Assembly (NCBI GenBank): GCA_037953745.1
Contig: JBAKBP010000187.1
Location: forward strand, 1-64,000
Length of the DNA stretch: 64,000 nt
From: Lithodes maja
Lineage: Eukaryota; Arthropoda; Malacostraca; Decapoda; Lithodidae
Reading direction: 5' to 3'
Both the position numbers and the translations under genes were made by a program. Shown piece by piece: positions 32,360-44,516 of the stretch. Position 1 is the stretch's first letter, and the number at the start of each line of letters is the position of its first letter. The notes beneath the pieces were generated by a model. It did not search any database and was not told the DNA's origin. It was given only the letters and a program-made list of their open reading frames with translations.

Positions 32360-33525
32360 TCATGAGACCCTTTGCTGTAAAGCTACACAGGCTAGCTTTG
32401 GTTTATCCAGGGCCACCGACAGGTATCACGTCAGGAATGTATGATTTGAAGCCCACAAATTAGTTTTAGCTATGTCATCAATCGAATAATTTTGTAAGAA
32501 TCTAAGAGAGACAGCCCATTTTCTGATGTCATGGGCTCTGCCCACTACACCGGGATTACTTTCCCTATGACTTCTACGAGTAAGGAGGCCAATCTTCTTC
32601 TCGTGATGCGAGTACCTGTGTTGTTGACCCATAAGGCTCCTGGTTGTTGAGGTTTTGCTACCCTCATAGACTTTATTAAAGACTGCACCGGGCACAAAAT
32701 GTGATGCGTATGTCTGCATTTAAGTGCCGGTACCGTAAATTCTGAAAATACATGATCACAGTGTTCGTTCTTTGCTACGAACATGGGAGACGGAGCGATC
32801 CGTAAATGCTCATTTAATCTCCCAAACCTGAGGCAATTAGGTTCGTTGCTCATCGCCGCCAGCTCAGATACCCTGTTTCCTGTCACCAAATCCATAAGGA
32901 ACACAGCCTTCTTTAGTAATGATTCAAAGTCCGGCGCATTATTATATTTGCGCGAATGAAGCAAAGATAAAGCTTTGTCCAGCGACCAAGTAGGCATGAG
33001 ATGCCGTGGTGGTGGGCGTAGTTTGAAACATGCTCTCATTAACCCTTTCTCCTCCTCCTGTGGTATGGTTAGACCGGTAAGGTCGTAAAAGGGGTTTCTA
33101 ATGGCAGATAAGTGATTCTTTAGTGTAACTACAGAAAGGCACTTTTGCTCAAACAAATAGTCTAAGTATTTAAAGACCAAAGCAACTGATGAGTCTGATT
33201 GTGCCGTTTCTACTATCCAGGTTGTAAACGATTTCCAATGAGATTGATATTGTCGTCTGGTAGACCTAGTATACTGATTAAGAAATTTATTTGTCACGCT
33301 CTCCCCGTACTGAGCTAACCATTTGGCATTTTGAATGTCCATACGGCAAAAGTCAGCGAGGTCTCTAGGTTGCCAATTGTCTGCAAGTGGAAGTACGAGA
33401 CCGGGAGTGACACCGGGTTTTCGCTCCACGTTTTCAACTGGTGGTGCCACACCTGGGCCGGCCAAAGTGGCACGTTTATCGAGACTACGCCCCGGTAACC
33501 CCGTAGTTTGTGAACTACTTGACAC
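32360..33525 (-). pseudogene. DIRS copy 3 tyrosine recombinase, frameshift and nonsense
   Basis: Nearly full length: DNWQPRDLADFC, YTRSTRRQYQSHWKSF, TGNRVSELA (Arg), AHDIRKW (His-x-x-Arg). One frameshift near 32555 splits the domain. A TGA at 32426-32428 replaces the Arg of the LTRYL box, so translation would stop one residue before the catalytic Tyr. CGA to TGA is a CpG transition. Frame upstream overlaps RT/RH as in copy 1. Confidence 0.88.
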
Positions 33526-35240
33526 ATGAGTGAAGCGTCTGGAGGCGGAAAAAGATATATTGAATTAAATTTGTTCCAGTCCTCCGACAATGCGTTTGGA
33601 CCCCCCACCGTAGTTATTTCCCGGCAGGATAGGTAGAGAGGGAGTCTGTGGTTTCCCTCGGATGCAAACAGATCCACTTGTGGACGGTATGGCTCTGCAA
33701 TCATCTTGTTGAAGATGTTTTGCTTGAGCTCCCATTCTACTACTGTGCTCTGTCTCCGGGACAGGGCGTCTGCCCAGACGTTCGCTACACCTGGGAGGTA
33801 AGATGCATGAAGATGTATGCTCAACGTTTCGGCTAGAGCAAAAATCTCTTCTGACAATTCCAGCAACTTGCGAGACATCGTTGACCCTTGCTTTTGAATG
33901 CAGTGGACTGCATTCAAGTTGTCCATCCGAAAGGCTATTGATTTTCCCTGTAAAGAAGAGCCGTGATTTTGGAGGAAAAACAAAGGGACTAGAAGTTCTT
34001 AATTGTTTGTTGATATGAAAGTTCTCGTCTTTGGACCACAGACCTTGACCTTGGTGGCTTAGGTTCGACTGATATCCCCAGCCTATTGTCCCCGAAGCAT
34101 CCGTGTCTACCCATACCGTAGGTGGGGGAGAAACACGTCATTATTGAATGCAATGTTTCCTTCCTTGCCGAGACCGACAGTAAGTTGTGAATTAATGGGG
34201 GATAGGCCATAATTTTCCCTCCGGTAAGAGTGGGAAACATTTGTTGCCTTCCATGATTAATCTCTTTACTATCAACCGGCCCAACTTCACAGTTAGTTGA
34301 ATCCAGTTGAGAGAACCGACCAGGGACTCCCATGTCTTCCTCGTCGTGTTCAGACTGTGGAGAAACACAAACAATTTCCTGCGAAATCTGTCTCGGTTGT
34401 CCACACTCTGACTGAGAGTAAGGTTGGCTGTGTCCCAGACCAGCCCTATCCACTGAATTACCTGTGTGGGAACAAGGTTCGACTTTACCAGGTTGACCTT
34501 GAACCCTAAGGTTTGTACATGATTTATTACTTGATTGACTGTATCATTGACATGGATACGGTATAAAGTTTCTGACTCCGTCACTACTAGCCAGTCGTTT
34601 AGGTACCACAACACCTTGATCCCCTGAGCTAACATTGGCATAAGTGCCTGCCGGACTAATTTTGTGAATATTCTTGGTGCCAAGTTCAAACCGAAAGGCA
34701 TTCTCTGAAAGACATATAAGTCTCTTGCCTTATCCTCAAGGCGAGGAATTTTTTAAACCTCCTGTTTATCGGGACATGCCAATAGGCGTCGGTCAGGTCT
34801 AGTGAACACATCCAGCCTAGCGGCGGGAGGGTGAGTCTGATTTGATTCACTGTGAGCATCCTGAAGACTGAATTGTGAATGTAAGTGTTCAGACATGAGA
34901 GATCTACTACTGGTCGCATCTGCACACTGTCCCGCTTTGGCACAAGAAATAGTCTGGACGTGAAAACATGGCAATTTGAGTCTACCGGGACAATGACATG
35001 CTTGGTGATCATTTCCTGAACTAGTGACTCCACCTCTAAAGAAACATGGTTGACTTCTAGAGCTTGACGTAAACGAGGTCGCCAGAGCCACCGCCAGGTG
35101 ATTCCCTTACGTGCCACTGTCCGCGCCCATGTTCGCCGGGGCCAGGCCCTGTGACATGCTTGAAACGACCCCGTCACTAGACTGGGTTTTCCGGCAGAAC
35201 TACCCTCGAATCCAACTCGCCTGAGGTAGGCCCCGGGAGA
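33315..35240 (-). pseudogene. DIRS copy 3 RT/RNase H, frameshifted, YLND active site
   Basis: Blocks: FLVPKRDSVQMRPVVDLSCLN, MCSLDLTDAYWHVPI, MPFGLNLAPRIFTK, WYLNDWLVV, then RNase H and AFRMDNLNAVHCIQ, WADALSRR. The catalytic box reads YLND instead of YLDD, so the enzyme would be inactive even apart from the frameshifts near 34690 and 34190-33990. The blocks downstream of RNase H are in one clean frame. Confidence 0.88.
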
Positions 35241-35256
35241 GAGCGAGTTTGACTGA

Positions 35257-38004
35257 CTAGTTTTTTGTTGGTGCTGGGGTAGAGGTAGACGGCTGGCTAG
35301 GTTTGGCAGATGTCGTTCCCTGATTTGGTTTATGTTGTGACTTATTCTTGTTCCACTTACCTTGAGGTTTACCCTGTTTCTGCTTTTGCTGAGTACCTCC
35401 CTGCTGTGGGGAAGACCGGGAGTCCTGAAAGGACTGCTTAGCATTGTTAGCATGAGGCTTACCTCAAGTCTTTTGTCTGGAGTATGGTTTCTTGAACGAG
35501 TCCTTCTTAGGCTGGGAGGTACTCTGCGTCAAGCTGCCTACCAAATTATAAACTGCTCTCCATGTATCTAAATTTAAGAGAGAGGCAGTTAAGACAGGGG
35601 AAAGTCACCCGGCGACCAATGTCATCCGGTAATTTTTTCACCATAAACACCCTCAAGTCCTGGCGTGCTCGAACAGCCTCCAGTAAGGCTATTCTGATGT
35701 CACCTAGGGACTGGATTGAATTTTGCAAGAGCAGCCACCGTGACAACTCCGTGGCTTGTCTTACATTTTGATTTTCAATAGCTGAAATAGTCCGTGTGAG
35801 GGACTGGGCTATTTGGCGACTTACAATATATTGGGAAAAAGTCTATAGGCTTTGTTTCTTAGTTTAAAATCTCTATCCAAGTGAGCAGGGGAAGGAGTCA
35901 AGAAAGGTTCCCTTAACTCATAGAGAGCAAGTTTGGGGGCCGAAAGAAAATCAAAGAGAGCTTGGGACACCCCTCCCGCCTTATTTATGGGGAGTGAGAA
36001 CCAAGAGGAATTTCCTGAGGAATTTGGTGGGAGGATTTAGTCGTAATGGTAGCTGCAAACTGTTGCGCCTCAGCTTCCCAGTCCACCCACAGACCCACAC
36101 CTACCTGCCCCACCTGCAAGACTGGACTGTGTGTTTGATCTAGCGGCGGAATTGTATCCAATTCCGGCGTCAATGCGCTCAGAGCTTTCATATCATTAAC
36201 GCCGTCAGATTTTGTCCAGTCGGCAAAAAGTCTTGCAGATGAGGCAGGGGGCAAAGCCGGAGTTGAAGAATACACAAAGAAATCAGGAGTATAGACATTG
36301 GGTATAGCCTTAATAGTAACATCCAACAACCTTCCCTGAATATCCTTTGCCCTCAGTTTCTTGCTTTTGCTAACCTCTATGGTCCAATCACTCGGGACCG
36401 GAATCTCCCCCGATATTGTCGTCTGTGCCATGTGAACGTTCTTGGCTATAGCCGGAACCCATGAACAGTCAGGCCCGTATATAAGTGGCATAGGGCCTTT
36501 TCTATGTGGAATATTGTCGAGGGGAGGAGGGGTAATATCCGTGATAACTCGGACATTTGTAGTTGTCAAGGCGGCGGACATTGTTGTGTCACTTGCCGTG
36601 GTGGTCATTTGATTGACGTTAAGAGGGGGCATGGCAGTACTGGGAGGTTGAATTCCTGTAGGTTGTAAGGGCCTCACTGTCGATTCAATCGCAGGAGTGG
36701 GAGGGACCTGAGAACTACGGATATGATATTGTCTCATTACTTTATGCAAGATATCGTTAAGGTCATCTGTTGTCACATATTTATTCTGAGATCCCCGAGA
36801 AGACTCTGAACCCGCCTCAGAGCCTTCCTCGTTCACTGGTTGTCCTGAGGATATTTCAAGTTCCTCTAATTCCTCCGGGACTTCCGCAACCTCCCGCACT
36901 TCCTCAACCTCCGGCGTTTCCTGCCTTTGTTCTAGGCTACTACCGGCTTATTCAAAGGCCACACTAAGTCAGGGACTGATGAGGGAATATTGTCATTACC
37001 CTTCTGTCTGTCTTGGCCCTGAAACCTAGGCTGTGCCTGTGATGGCTCCGACTGTCTCCAAACACCCCTGTTAAACACGGCGGGAGGTTGGGAGTCTGAT
37101 ATAATACTAGCCTGAGAATTGTCATAATGCTGTACGGTACATGGTGTATAACCCCTATATTGTTCCGCCAGCACCCGTTGTGACACTATCGGTGGTCCCG
37201 TACGTGGCGGGGCAAGATTTACCTTAGGTATAGCAAAGATTGCCTTTTGTGGTTCACTAATAGTTTCTTTAAGCCCTTCCCTGGGATTCGACACAGTCTC
37301 CTCAGTCCCCACCTCCGAGTTTCCTGATTGGACAGACATGGAGGCAGAGGCAGAGGAAAGTGGCCGCGGAACCAGCGTAGGCTGGCGCCGCGACAGCGCC
37401 TCATCCTTGTGGGAACTTTTATGTCCACTCACTGATTTCGGGGTCGATGTCACAGAGTCTTCCCGCCTTCTCTTACTAGACTTCGCCGTTGATTCTACTG
37501 AAGACTGGCGTGTTCGTCTACGAGGAGACCTAGACCTGGACCTAGACTTGGTCCTCTCGGCGAAGGAGATCATCCTCGTTTGCGGCGGTCGTAGGGGGTT
37601 GCCTCGTCGCTGTCGCTACTCTCGCTACTACAAACTAATTCCTTAGACAGAGCTTTAGCTTTAGTTTTCGATTTGGGGTCGACCTAGCCGGCGTTGCTTT
37701 TAACACTGGAGATTTAATCACATAGATGGTCCCACAGTGCTTCGTCATCACAAATTAATGCCTTATGGGCCACGTCTTTTGCATAGACATTAAAGATAGT
37801 CTTAATCTCCTGAAGGGCTACAAGGCACGAATGGTCCCTCTTCTCGAACACGTTTGACCGGAGTTCTGAGCAAACGGCACACTTCTTAGATATCCAAAGT
37901 CCTCTAGATCTGTCGAGGCACTTTACACATCTGATACAATGTTTATGAGCAAAAACCGGGAGAAGAGGGCAGTTAGTTGTAGCGCACAGAGTAAACAGAG
38001 GCAT
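35257..38004 (-). pseudogene. DIRS copy 3 gag, several frame breaks
   Basis: Start codon complement 38002-38004. Cys/His N-terminus (CATTNCPLLPVFAHKHCIRC ... KKCAVCSEL) ends at a stop at 37714. SR-rich linker (RTKSRSRSRSPRRRTRQSS) at 37573-36932, central block (LIYGPDCSWVP, LRAKDIQGRLLDV, SALTPELD) at 36899-35985, RIALLEAVRARQDLR at 35700, and a Lys/Gln-rich tail ending at the stop at 35257-35259. Three or more frame changes, so inactive. Confidence 0.82.
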
Positions 38005-38638
38005 GATGGAGCGAAACCCCCCCCCCCCCCGCCGTGATCGGCTCCCTCACCTGCTGCCTGTGCTGCTACTGGAGTGATGAAATCTGGGAATAGAAAATTT
38101 CCAGGAATCAACGCTCATAAGGATAACCTGAGAGGTGTTAACACATCCTATCCTTCATGTCCGCCGGAAAATTAGCTATAGCGCACTGCTACTCTAACCT
38201 TCCGCTGGACTTGTCCTAGGAAAACTTAATTTCCTAGTGAACTGCTTACCTGTGACAAAGTGTCACTGGCCCAATTAATCCGTAGTAACTATCTATTGAC
38301 TATGGTCTAGATAGAAATAACCCCACTAGACTGTTGCGCCGGGTGAGGAAAGTCATGCCGTGCTAGGCTATCGGTTTGGGCGAGTTCGCTCGGCGGGCCG
38401 AGATTGCTCCCTTAGGAATTTTGCATTTTCGCCGGAAGGTTCGTGGTACCGCACACCACGCCGGGATATTTTGGCTCAGTCCTTTTGCCTATGAGGTGAG
38501 GGTAGGCGTCAGTACGTAGAAAGATCACCGGAAGGAAACGAGCCAAAAGCATTGGAAGGGTCGACTTATTTGTGAAAGTCAGACCCCCCCAAAACACCCC
38601 CCACACCACCATCAGGACATCTCCTGACTCCCTGTTTA
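38005..38638 (-). other. DIRS copy 3 proximal leader
   Basis: Non-coding. A C13 run precedes the gag start (38019-38031). Contains several CGCCGG motifs (38162, 38337, 38429, 38460) like the leaders of copies 1 and 2. Confidence 0.45.
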
Positions 38639-40984
38639 CATGTTAAATATACATACACATAAAAACGAGGGAAATATCTTAGGGCTATAATAGTATAATA
38701 ATAATATTTATTAATAAATACAAAACCCCTATATCCTACGGAGACCCCTAATGAGACTGGCCACGAGGCTTGTAGTAATCATACTCCTTGTAGTTTACCT
38801 TACCTCCTGAAGACACTGCTGTGACATCTGGCGGGGGGCTCCACGAGAGGGGAAAAGCAGGCTCGAACCATGGAAAGTTCCACACCACGTGTGACAACTC
38901 TTAGACCAGGGCGTCTGCTACAATAATAAAAAAGCAACTGCCTCATATAGATGGTCAGAAGCCTATTCCTGCGGATATATGAGCCTCCTAACTAGTAGCT
39001 GATAGCAACTCTAAGGCGCAGAAAACATAAACAAAAAACACATGAGGCAAGGATCCTGGATGATTGAAGGCGCCTGCACAATAGTGTTACGTCCTGGGAT
39101 ATATAAACACTGGGCTCTTTCTATTGGACTAGGTATGCGGCAACAAGCAACAATGGAAAACGCTAGATCCAACCCTTATCTATAAACCCAGGCAACAAAC
39201 CACCCTAAACCGTCAAGAGTCCTGCCTGGACAACAAGGTATCCTATGACTCGGTTACAGGGTGCACGCACTATAGACTGCTGATAGTCAAGCAGGCTATA
39301 TAAAAGATCACACAATTAAGTTGACTTAAAGCTTCAAGGAAAAGATAGATAACGGAATTAAATTGCAGAAACAATTTAATAACAAACTAGAAGAAAGTAC
39401 ATTTAACGTTACGTTAATTAATACAACTAATCACCCCTGCGTGAAAGAAGGTGAAAGCAAACAGTCCTCAAAACATCGTACAGGTAGACAAGATGCAGGT
39501 TTCTAAACTGCATGCGGCTACTGTAGGATCTGATGCTTAGCAAAGAAAGTAAGTTACGGATTTAGAGAACTCTTAACTCATAAGCAGGAATAAATACTAG
39601 TGATAGGCCATACAGTGTATAATGACATAGGTATAATTAAATAAAGGCAGCAACTCGCAACATAACCACATACAGGTGTGCTTCTCACTCTTAGACAGGC
39701 AAGCCTGCTCGGACAGAGTCTCTAAGCCACACCCTGACTCACAATGCTCACAAAAACGGTAAACTGTGGCACAATAACAAGCATACAGATATAATAAACC
39801 GCTAGCTGTTAATCTGCCAGGTGGCAGAGGTCTAGCCGGAAGGATATAGGCTTCGGATACCCGGGCTGAGCCACCTGCTCTAGCCTAGGGACGTTCCCAA
39901 GTCTGTGCGCCAAATTACTCTAATTGAAAGGGTGCTCTCTTGAGAGACTCAGATCCCAAGTATCTGACTCTCTCCTGGCGACCCTAAAACAAACGCAAGA
40001 CGTGCTAGCGCAGTGCTGAGTGGACTAGGCAAGGGCCCTCACACAACACAACACTAGACACACAGGCACACAGACAAGAAAATGCCCCCAGACTCCCACG
40101 GGTATCCTAGTAAAGTCGTGCAGGTCCACAGGACTCGCACCAGCAGACTTTACTTAAAGGATCGCAAAAAGCCCCCCCTCCGGTCTAGCCCCTGCTCACC
40201 TGCCACAAGAACACACTAGCAAGCATGAAACCACCAAATATGAGACAACAAAAAAGCTTCCTAGGTCTCATTAACAATTATATCTCTGCATAAGGCCCAA
40301 AATCCTATCTAGTTATCTGAGAGCTCGTCGTTAATACAATGATAGATATAAGGTCTATCAAGGGGATGGGGTAATTAAATAGACTGGTGAAGTAGTGGAA
40401 AGAAGGTATACAAAGTAAGAGAGAAAGTTTCTAAGTGGGGTTGAGAGGGATAGATATCAAGGGGGTCCGAAGGGTACGACAGTGAGGTGAGCTCTGAGTC
40501 TTGAATCTGTCTGGACCCCACCCTAGGCATGCGAAATACATCCCATGCTTGGCAACACTCAACACCGTTGCCGGGTCAAAATCGTCTACCCCTTGCGTGA
40601 GTCGAAACTAAGCCTAACGTTGCGATTAATTAGCAACAATCAGGCTCGTCCCAAGCTAGTCTCTCCGCGCCCGCGCGAAGCAACGTCCCCCAGCCGGTCT
40701 CTCTCTCCCGCTCGTCTCCTCCCACTCTCACTAGACTTACATCTTATATATAATAATGAAACAATCAACTATCGAGAATAAAATATACTAAGATGCGTTG
40801 GTTAAGAATAAGGGCAGCTTCAAGCTGTGAAACAACATAAGAATATCCCAGACATTAGTTACATTGTCATAGGATATATACTAAGGAAAAGTCGGCCGGC
40901 CGGCTGCCGCCAGCCGGTTCCTAAACGGCTGGGCAGCCGACCCTCGCGCATGCCCGCACGTGGCTACTATGCAGGAGCGTCACA
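38639..40984 (-). mobile_element. Possible solo LTR in DIRS copy 3 leader
   Basis: Non-coding block running from TGTTAAATATAC to GGAGCGTCACA on the + strand, so on the minus strand it begins TGTGACGCTCC and ends TTAACA. This mirrors the LTR ends of the Gmr1-like element (TGTGACGCACC ... GTAACA). Length ~2.35 kb with no coding frames. No target duplication is visible, so the boundaries are tentative; it could instead be part of the DIRS leader. Confidence 0.35.
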
Positions 40985-41139
40985 ATAGTACCCTATTTTA
41001 ACACTTCCCTGCGGGCATACCAATGGGATAGCCTGTGCTAGCTAGTCTAAACCTGTTCAATACAACTCAGATAAATACAAATGAGCAAGGACTCACTAGA
41101 AGCGAGCGAACGAAGAATGTGGCAGAGCACAGGCGCGCA

Positions 41140-41475
41140 CGTCCGATTGGGATGAGCGTGGGGAAGGGAAGGAGGAAATATGGCGTCTCGGTTGCCACGG
41201 TCTGGGCGAGAATCCACGCACAAGAAATCCACGAGATGAAACCTATAGCAAAACAAATTTTGAGTTTATTTTTTCTCTTTTATTTTTAAAGAAGTTTTTT
41301 TGTAGTGTGTACCGCAATCATAAGACGATTCCATAAGAGAAGTAGCGTTACACTTATGATGTACTCCTTTTCCCCGCGGCGGGAGTTTCAAACTGGCTAC
41401 CCGCGGGCGCTTGAAAGGAGGCTATTATATTAATAGGCATATCGTCAATGATGGAGGAGCCACTAATAAATACCC
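41140..41475 (-). repeat. DIRS copy 3 5' inverted terminal repeat
   Basis: Complementary to 31380-31690, including CTACCCGCGGGCGCTTGAAA and ACGATTCCATAAGAGAAGTA. The outer end CCACTAATAAAT matches the 5' terminus of copy 2. Confidence 0.85.
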
Positions 41476-42043
41476 TAATTCGGGAATGCCCTCTATATAC
41501 ACTCACCTCACAATTCAAGGAGTAAAATCCAGACTTTTAATAGACACAGGTGCCTGCCGTTCGTGTCTATTTTTTTATCCTATTTTCATAAGCATCAAGT
41601 CCACTTTGGGTCACTCGAGTCTTCCCCAACAATCTTGGTTGATGCCAACAACATCATTCCCAACCGAGGTCAGACAGCTCCCCTCTACGTAGCCACAAAA
41701 AGCCCAAATCATGGCCAACACCACCCTTTCATGATTTTTCCATCTACTGAGACTAACTATGATGGCTACCTAGGTTTCGATCTCCTAACTTTTTTACGCA
41801 CAACCATTGATTGCGTGAAAAGAGTGCTACTATTCGACCCAAAACCAGCCACAATTCTTCCCCCTACCGAACCTAAATTCATCAACCAAGTTCAGACCAT
41901 CAAAACTACTCAAGCATTGTTAAAAAAGAACTTCACGTTACCACCTCACCATGACAAATGGGTACAAATCATGCAAACCCAACCAGGAGAATTAATCTTG
42001 ACACCAAACCTCCAGAGTCCTTTTAACATGGACTGCCTATAAC
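41476..42043 (+). pseudogene. Aspartic protease of older retroelement, frameshifted
   Basis: Retropepsin-like: LLIDTGACRS (DTG active site) at ~41540, frame change at the T-run 41569-41575, then HPFMIFPSTET and YDGYLGFDLL (flap-distal LGxD motif) ~41765. It follows immediately on the DIRS copy 3 terminus and continues the element begun at 30406. The frame stops at 42040. Confidence 0.65.
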
Positions 42044-42233
42044 CGCTCCAGCAATAAGGTCAGCAGATCATGATAACGTAAAAAAGGCTAACGTTTCTGA
42101 CCATCCTATCACTTTGCCGAGAGGGTTAACCATCGGAGAACTAGAACCCCATGAAGAGCCAGAACCTTCACCTGGAGTAGAAGTTTCCCAACTAGCACAC
42201 ACATTTCCAGATATTCCCGTTCATTTAACCTGC

Positions 42234-42270
<37 letters not shown>

Positions 42271-43144
42271 CCACAACTAATGATGATATTACGCCACACC
42301 ACCAAGAGATGTTGGAAAGACTCAAGCCCTCCCAAAAAAAAACATCCAACAACAAGAAGATGCCCAAGTGCAATAGAAGATTGACACCGGGGTCATCCGG
42401 CCTATCCAACTAGTCCAGAAGAATGACACCATCCGAGCCATTCAACAACAACTTCCAAGTGACGACTCACAACACTTCCTTCTGCAATCTTTCCAGTCCA
42501 ATACCAAACCAACCTGGTTACCTAAAAGGATTTTTGATGAGTTAATTAGGAGAGGTGACACCTTATATACCACGGAAGGCAAGATCGTTTTAAGCCCCAC
42601 TACCGCCCTAACCATCATGGAATCCTTGCATTCCCATAATGGCAGACATCTGGGACAGAAGCAAATACTTGCCAATTATCAAGACGTTTACTGGACCCCA
42701 AGACCACACGTCCCGCCAAAACTATCACAGAAGCCTGCCGTTCCTGTGCCCTGGAGAAAAAACAATGCAAGAACCCCCAAGATCTGCCCACACCATGTCG
42801 GAGACTTTGTGATGGTGGCCCAGCTTCCAGTAACGTCGAAACTTAAACCTAAATTTAGAGGACTCTTCGAGATCTTAACAGTCCCAAATTGTTATCAGGT
42901 CACGGTCAATCATCATGGGGAGTCGCGCACTTACCGAAATCGTTATGTACATCGATTCCAACCTCTCGACAAAAGCATCACTATTTTGGCAGAGCCATAT
43001 GATAATGTTGCATGCCCCACCAATAATCTTGACCCATTATCTCTATCCAAACAGATCCCTTACCAACCCCCCTTACCACCTGTCACACTTTGCCCCCCCA
43101 TGCCTCCTAGACCTGTAGCCTACCCTGCCTGTACCCAAACCTAA
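42044..43144 (+). pseudogene. Deleted pol remnant: RT leader, integrase Zn domain and C-terminus
   Basis: 42100-42240 reads like a pol linker, then an A34 run (42235-42268). Near 42385 GVIRPIQ resembles the start of an RT, but the RT palm and RNase H are absent. 42617 onward has LHSHNGRHLGQKQILANY (integrase His-His part), and in the neighbouring frame ACRSCALEKKQC (Cys-Cys part). The DDE core is missing, and HHVGDFVMVAQL ... FRGLFEILTVPNCYQVTV matches an integrase C-terminal domain. So at least two internal deletions; non-autonomous. Confidence 0.6.
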
Positions 43145-43753
43145 CTGTCCCCGTCCTGTACCTAAACTCAAACACACACCCTTACCCAACCTTCCCACCC
43201 CTCCTTATCCATTCTTACCTACCACCCCCTTTTCACCCTACCCTAGCCTACCAACCACTCCTTCCCCCTTACCAAGACCTAACCAATTTCCCCTATTCTC
43301 CCGTTCATCAACCAGTAATCCTAACCCACCACCTTCTCTAACTTTCACCCATTCGAACCTATCCAAATTCCCCTTCCATAAACGAAACTCACTCTGTACA
43401 ACCGCCAAAACCCCACTAATCAAACCTACCAAATCCAAACCACCTTTCAGTCTTAAAACCAGAATTAAACCCCGCTATGTAACCTCACCACCTTTAACCC
43501 CATCTCCACTTCCACTTTACCAGCCTGTGTATTTCCGTTACGGTCTGTGCTCATTAAACGCGTATCAAAATGGGAGCCCACAACCTGCACCAGGATAAAG
43601 TCACAACCCCGTCCAGCTACCCCCAACCTCAACTCTCCCCCCCACGAGGGGGAACAAACAACGACTTCAACACCCGCCGCCTCAGTGACATCCAGCCTGA
43701 CTCAGCCCCTCGACCTCGCAGTAACCAACCCACCTCCCATAACACCTGTCCAT
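43145..43753 (+). other. Pro-rich region downstream of integrase remnant
   Basis: Pyrimidine- and proline-codon-rich sequence with partially open frames, probably continuing the older element. No domain recognised. Its last 13 bases are the left target duplication of the next insertion. Confidence 0.4.
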
Positions 43754-43999
43754 TTTTCCCTTGCCCCTCAACTTTCCCTTCATAATTGCTGAGGGGCACA
43801 GGGCCTTGGGTGGGGCTTTGGTTTACCGGGCATTTCCGCACCCTCCTCAGCTCCCTGCCTTGGAGTGGCTTCGGTCACCCGGGCTTTGTTAGTGGCAAGC
43901 AGGGAGGGTTTTGTGGGGGTGCTCATTTATGGCCTTTGCCTTGCTCGAGACCTTGGGGCTGTTCGGCCAGACAGCCTGGGGAACAACACCAACAACAAC
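43754..43999 (+). mobile_element. Short retroposon with (AAC)n tail and 13-bp target duplication
   Basis: A 246-bp insertion flanked by perfect copies of AACACCTGTCCAT at 43741-43753 and 44000-44012, ending in an (AAC)n tail. It shares about 150 bp with 10050-10220. Variable-length target duplication plus simple-repeat tail indicates LINE-type mobilisation, so it is a SINE or truncated LINE. I find no A/B box. A short hydrophobic frame in it (MAFALLETLGLFGQTAWG) is also open in the other copy, but I do not call it a gene. Confidence 0.78.
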
Positions 44000-44012
44000 A
44001 ACACCTGTCCAT

Positions 44013-44516
44013 CCTCCCTCTACCTTGTCTCTCACGCCCCCTCCTCCCAGGTCAACCCCCCCCCCCCCCCACATAAACCCCCTTGAATCCCCTCACAACA
44101 TCATTCCAACACTGACCTCTGAACCACCAACAACTCCAGATATAGCAATGAGGATCTCAAGAATCGCCATAGAGTTGGATGGCGCCCTCAAAGACCTAAG
44201 AAACCCAAGACAACTCCTCAACATAGTTACCCAATCAGACATGCCCATACATCTGATCATCTTCCGGGACGTTGATGACCCGCCAAACTTCACTGCAAGA
44301 GTTTGGTGCTACTTTTTAAACCAACTCCAACCATACATGAGAAATATCGCCTGGAAGAAATACCTGCTTCAGCCCTGGGGTCGGAACTTTTTCATCCAAG
44401 GCGATGGTAAGATGCGAGGAGAGGAAAATGTGCAGCCGAGATTTCCCCATCAACTAATTCCGGCATCTAGGAAGCAAGAGGAACAACCAGCTAGGATTGT
44501 TAGAATAAGCACCTGA
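44013..44516 (+). pseudogene. ORF of unknown function at 3' end of older retroelement
   Basis: The frame open to 44516 (stop TGA) runs from Pro-rich sequence into a compact segment (ISRIAIELDGALKDL, HLIIFRDVDDPPNF, WKKYLLQPWGRNFF). I do not recognise the family. The position after the integrase remnant would suit an accessory or env-like ORF, but no signal peptide, transmembrane segment or furin site supports that. It could also be a separate gag-like gene. Confidence 0.4.

Larger units (their letters stand above)
31346..41475 (-). mobile_element. DIRS retrotransposon copy 3, different subfamily, both termini
   Basis: Left (3') terminus at ~31346 (TATAGGTTTGAGTCCCGGA); right (5') terminus ends CCACTAATAAAT at 41475. 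The ITRs (31346-31740 against 41140-41475) contain CTCCCGCCGCGGGGAAAAGG and its complement. ICR at 31748-31852. Gag, RT/RH and YR are all present but mutated. A ~2.3-kb possible solo LTR lies in the leader. It is inserted into the older retroelement between gag and protease. Sequence differs from copies 1 and 2 throughout, including the ITR bodies, but the terminal ~30 bp are shared. Confidence 0.88.

Noticed and set aside
42235..42268. A34 run suggesting a processed pseudogene tail
   Set aside because: Coding similarity continues on both sides and no target duplication is visible; more likely slippage.
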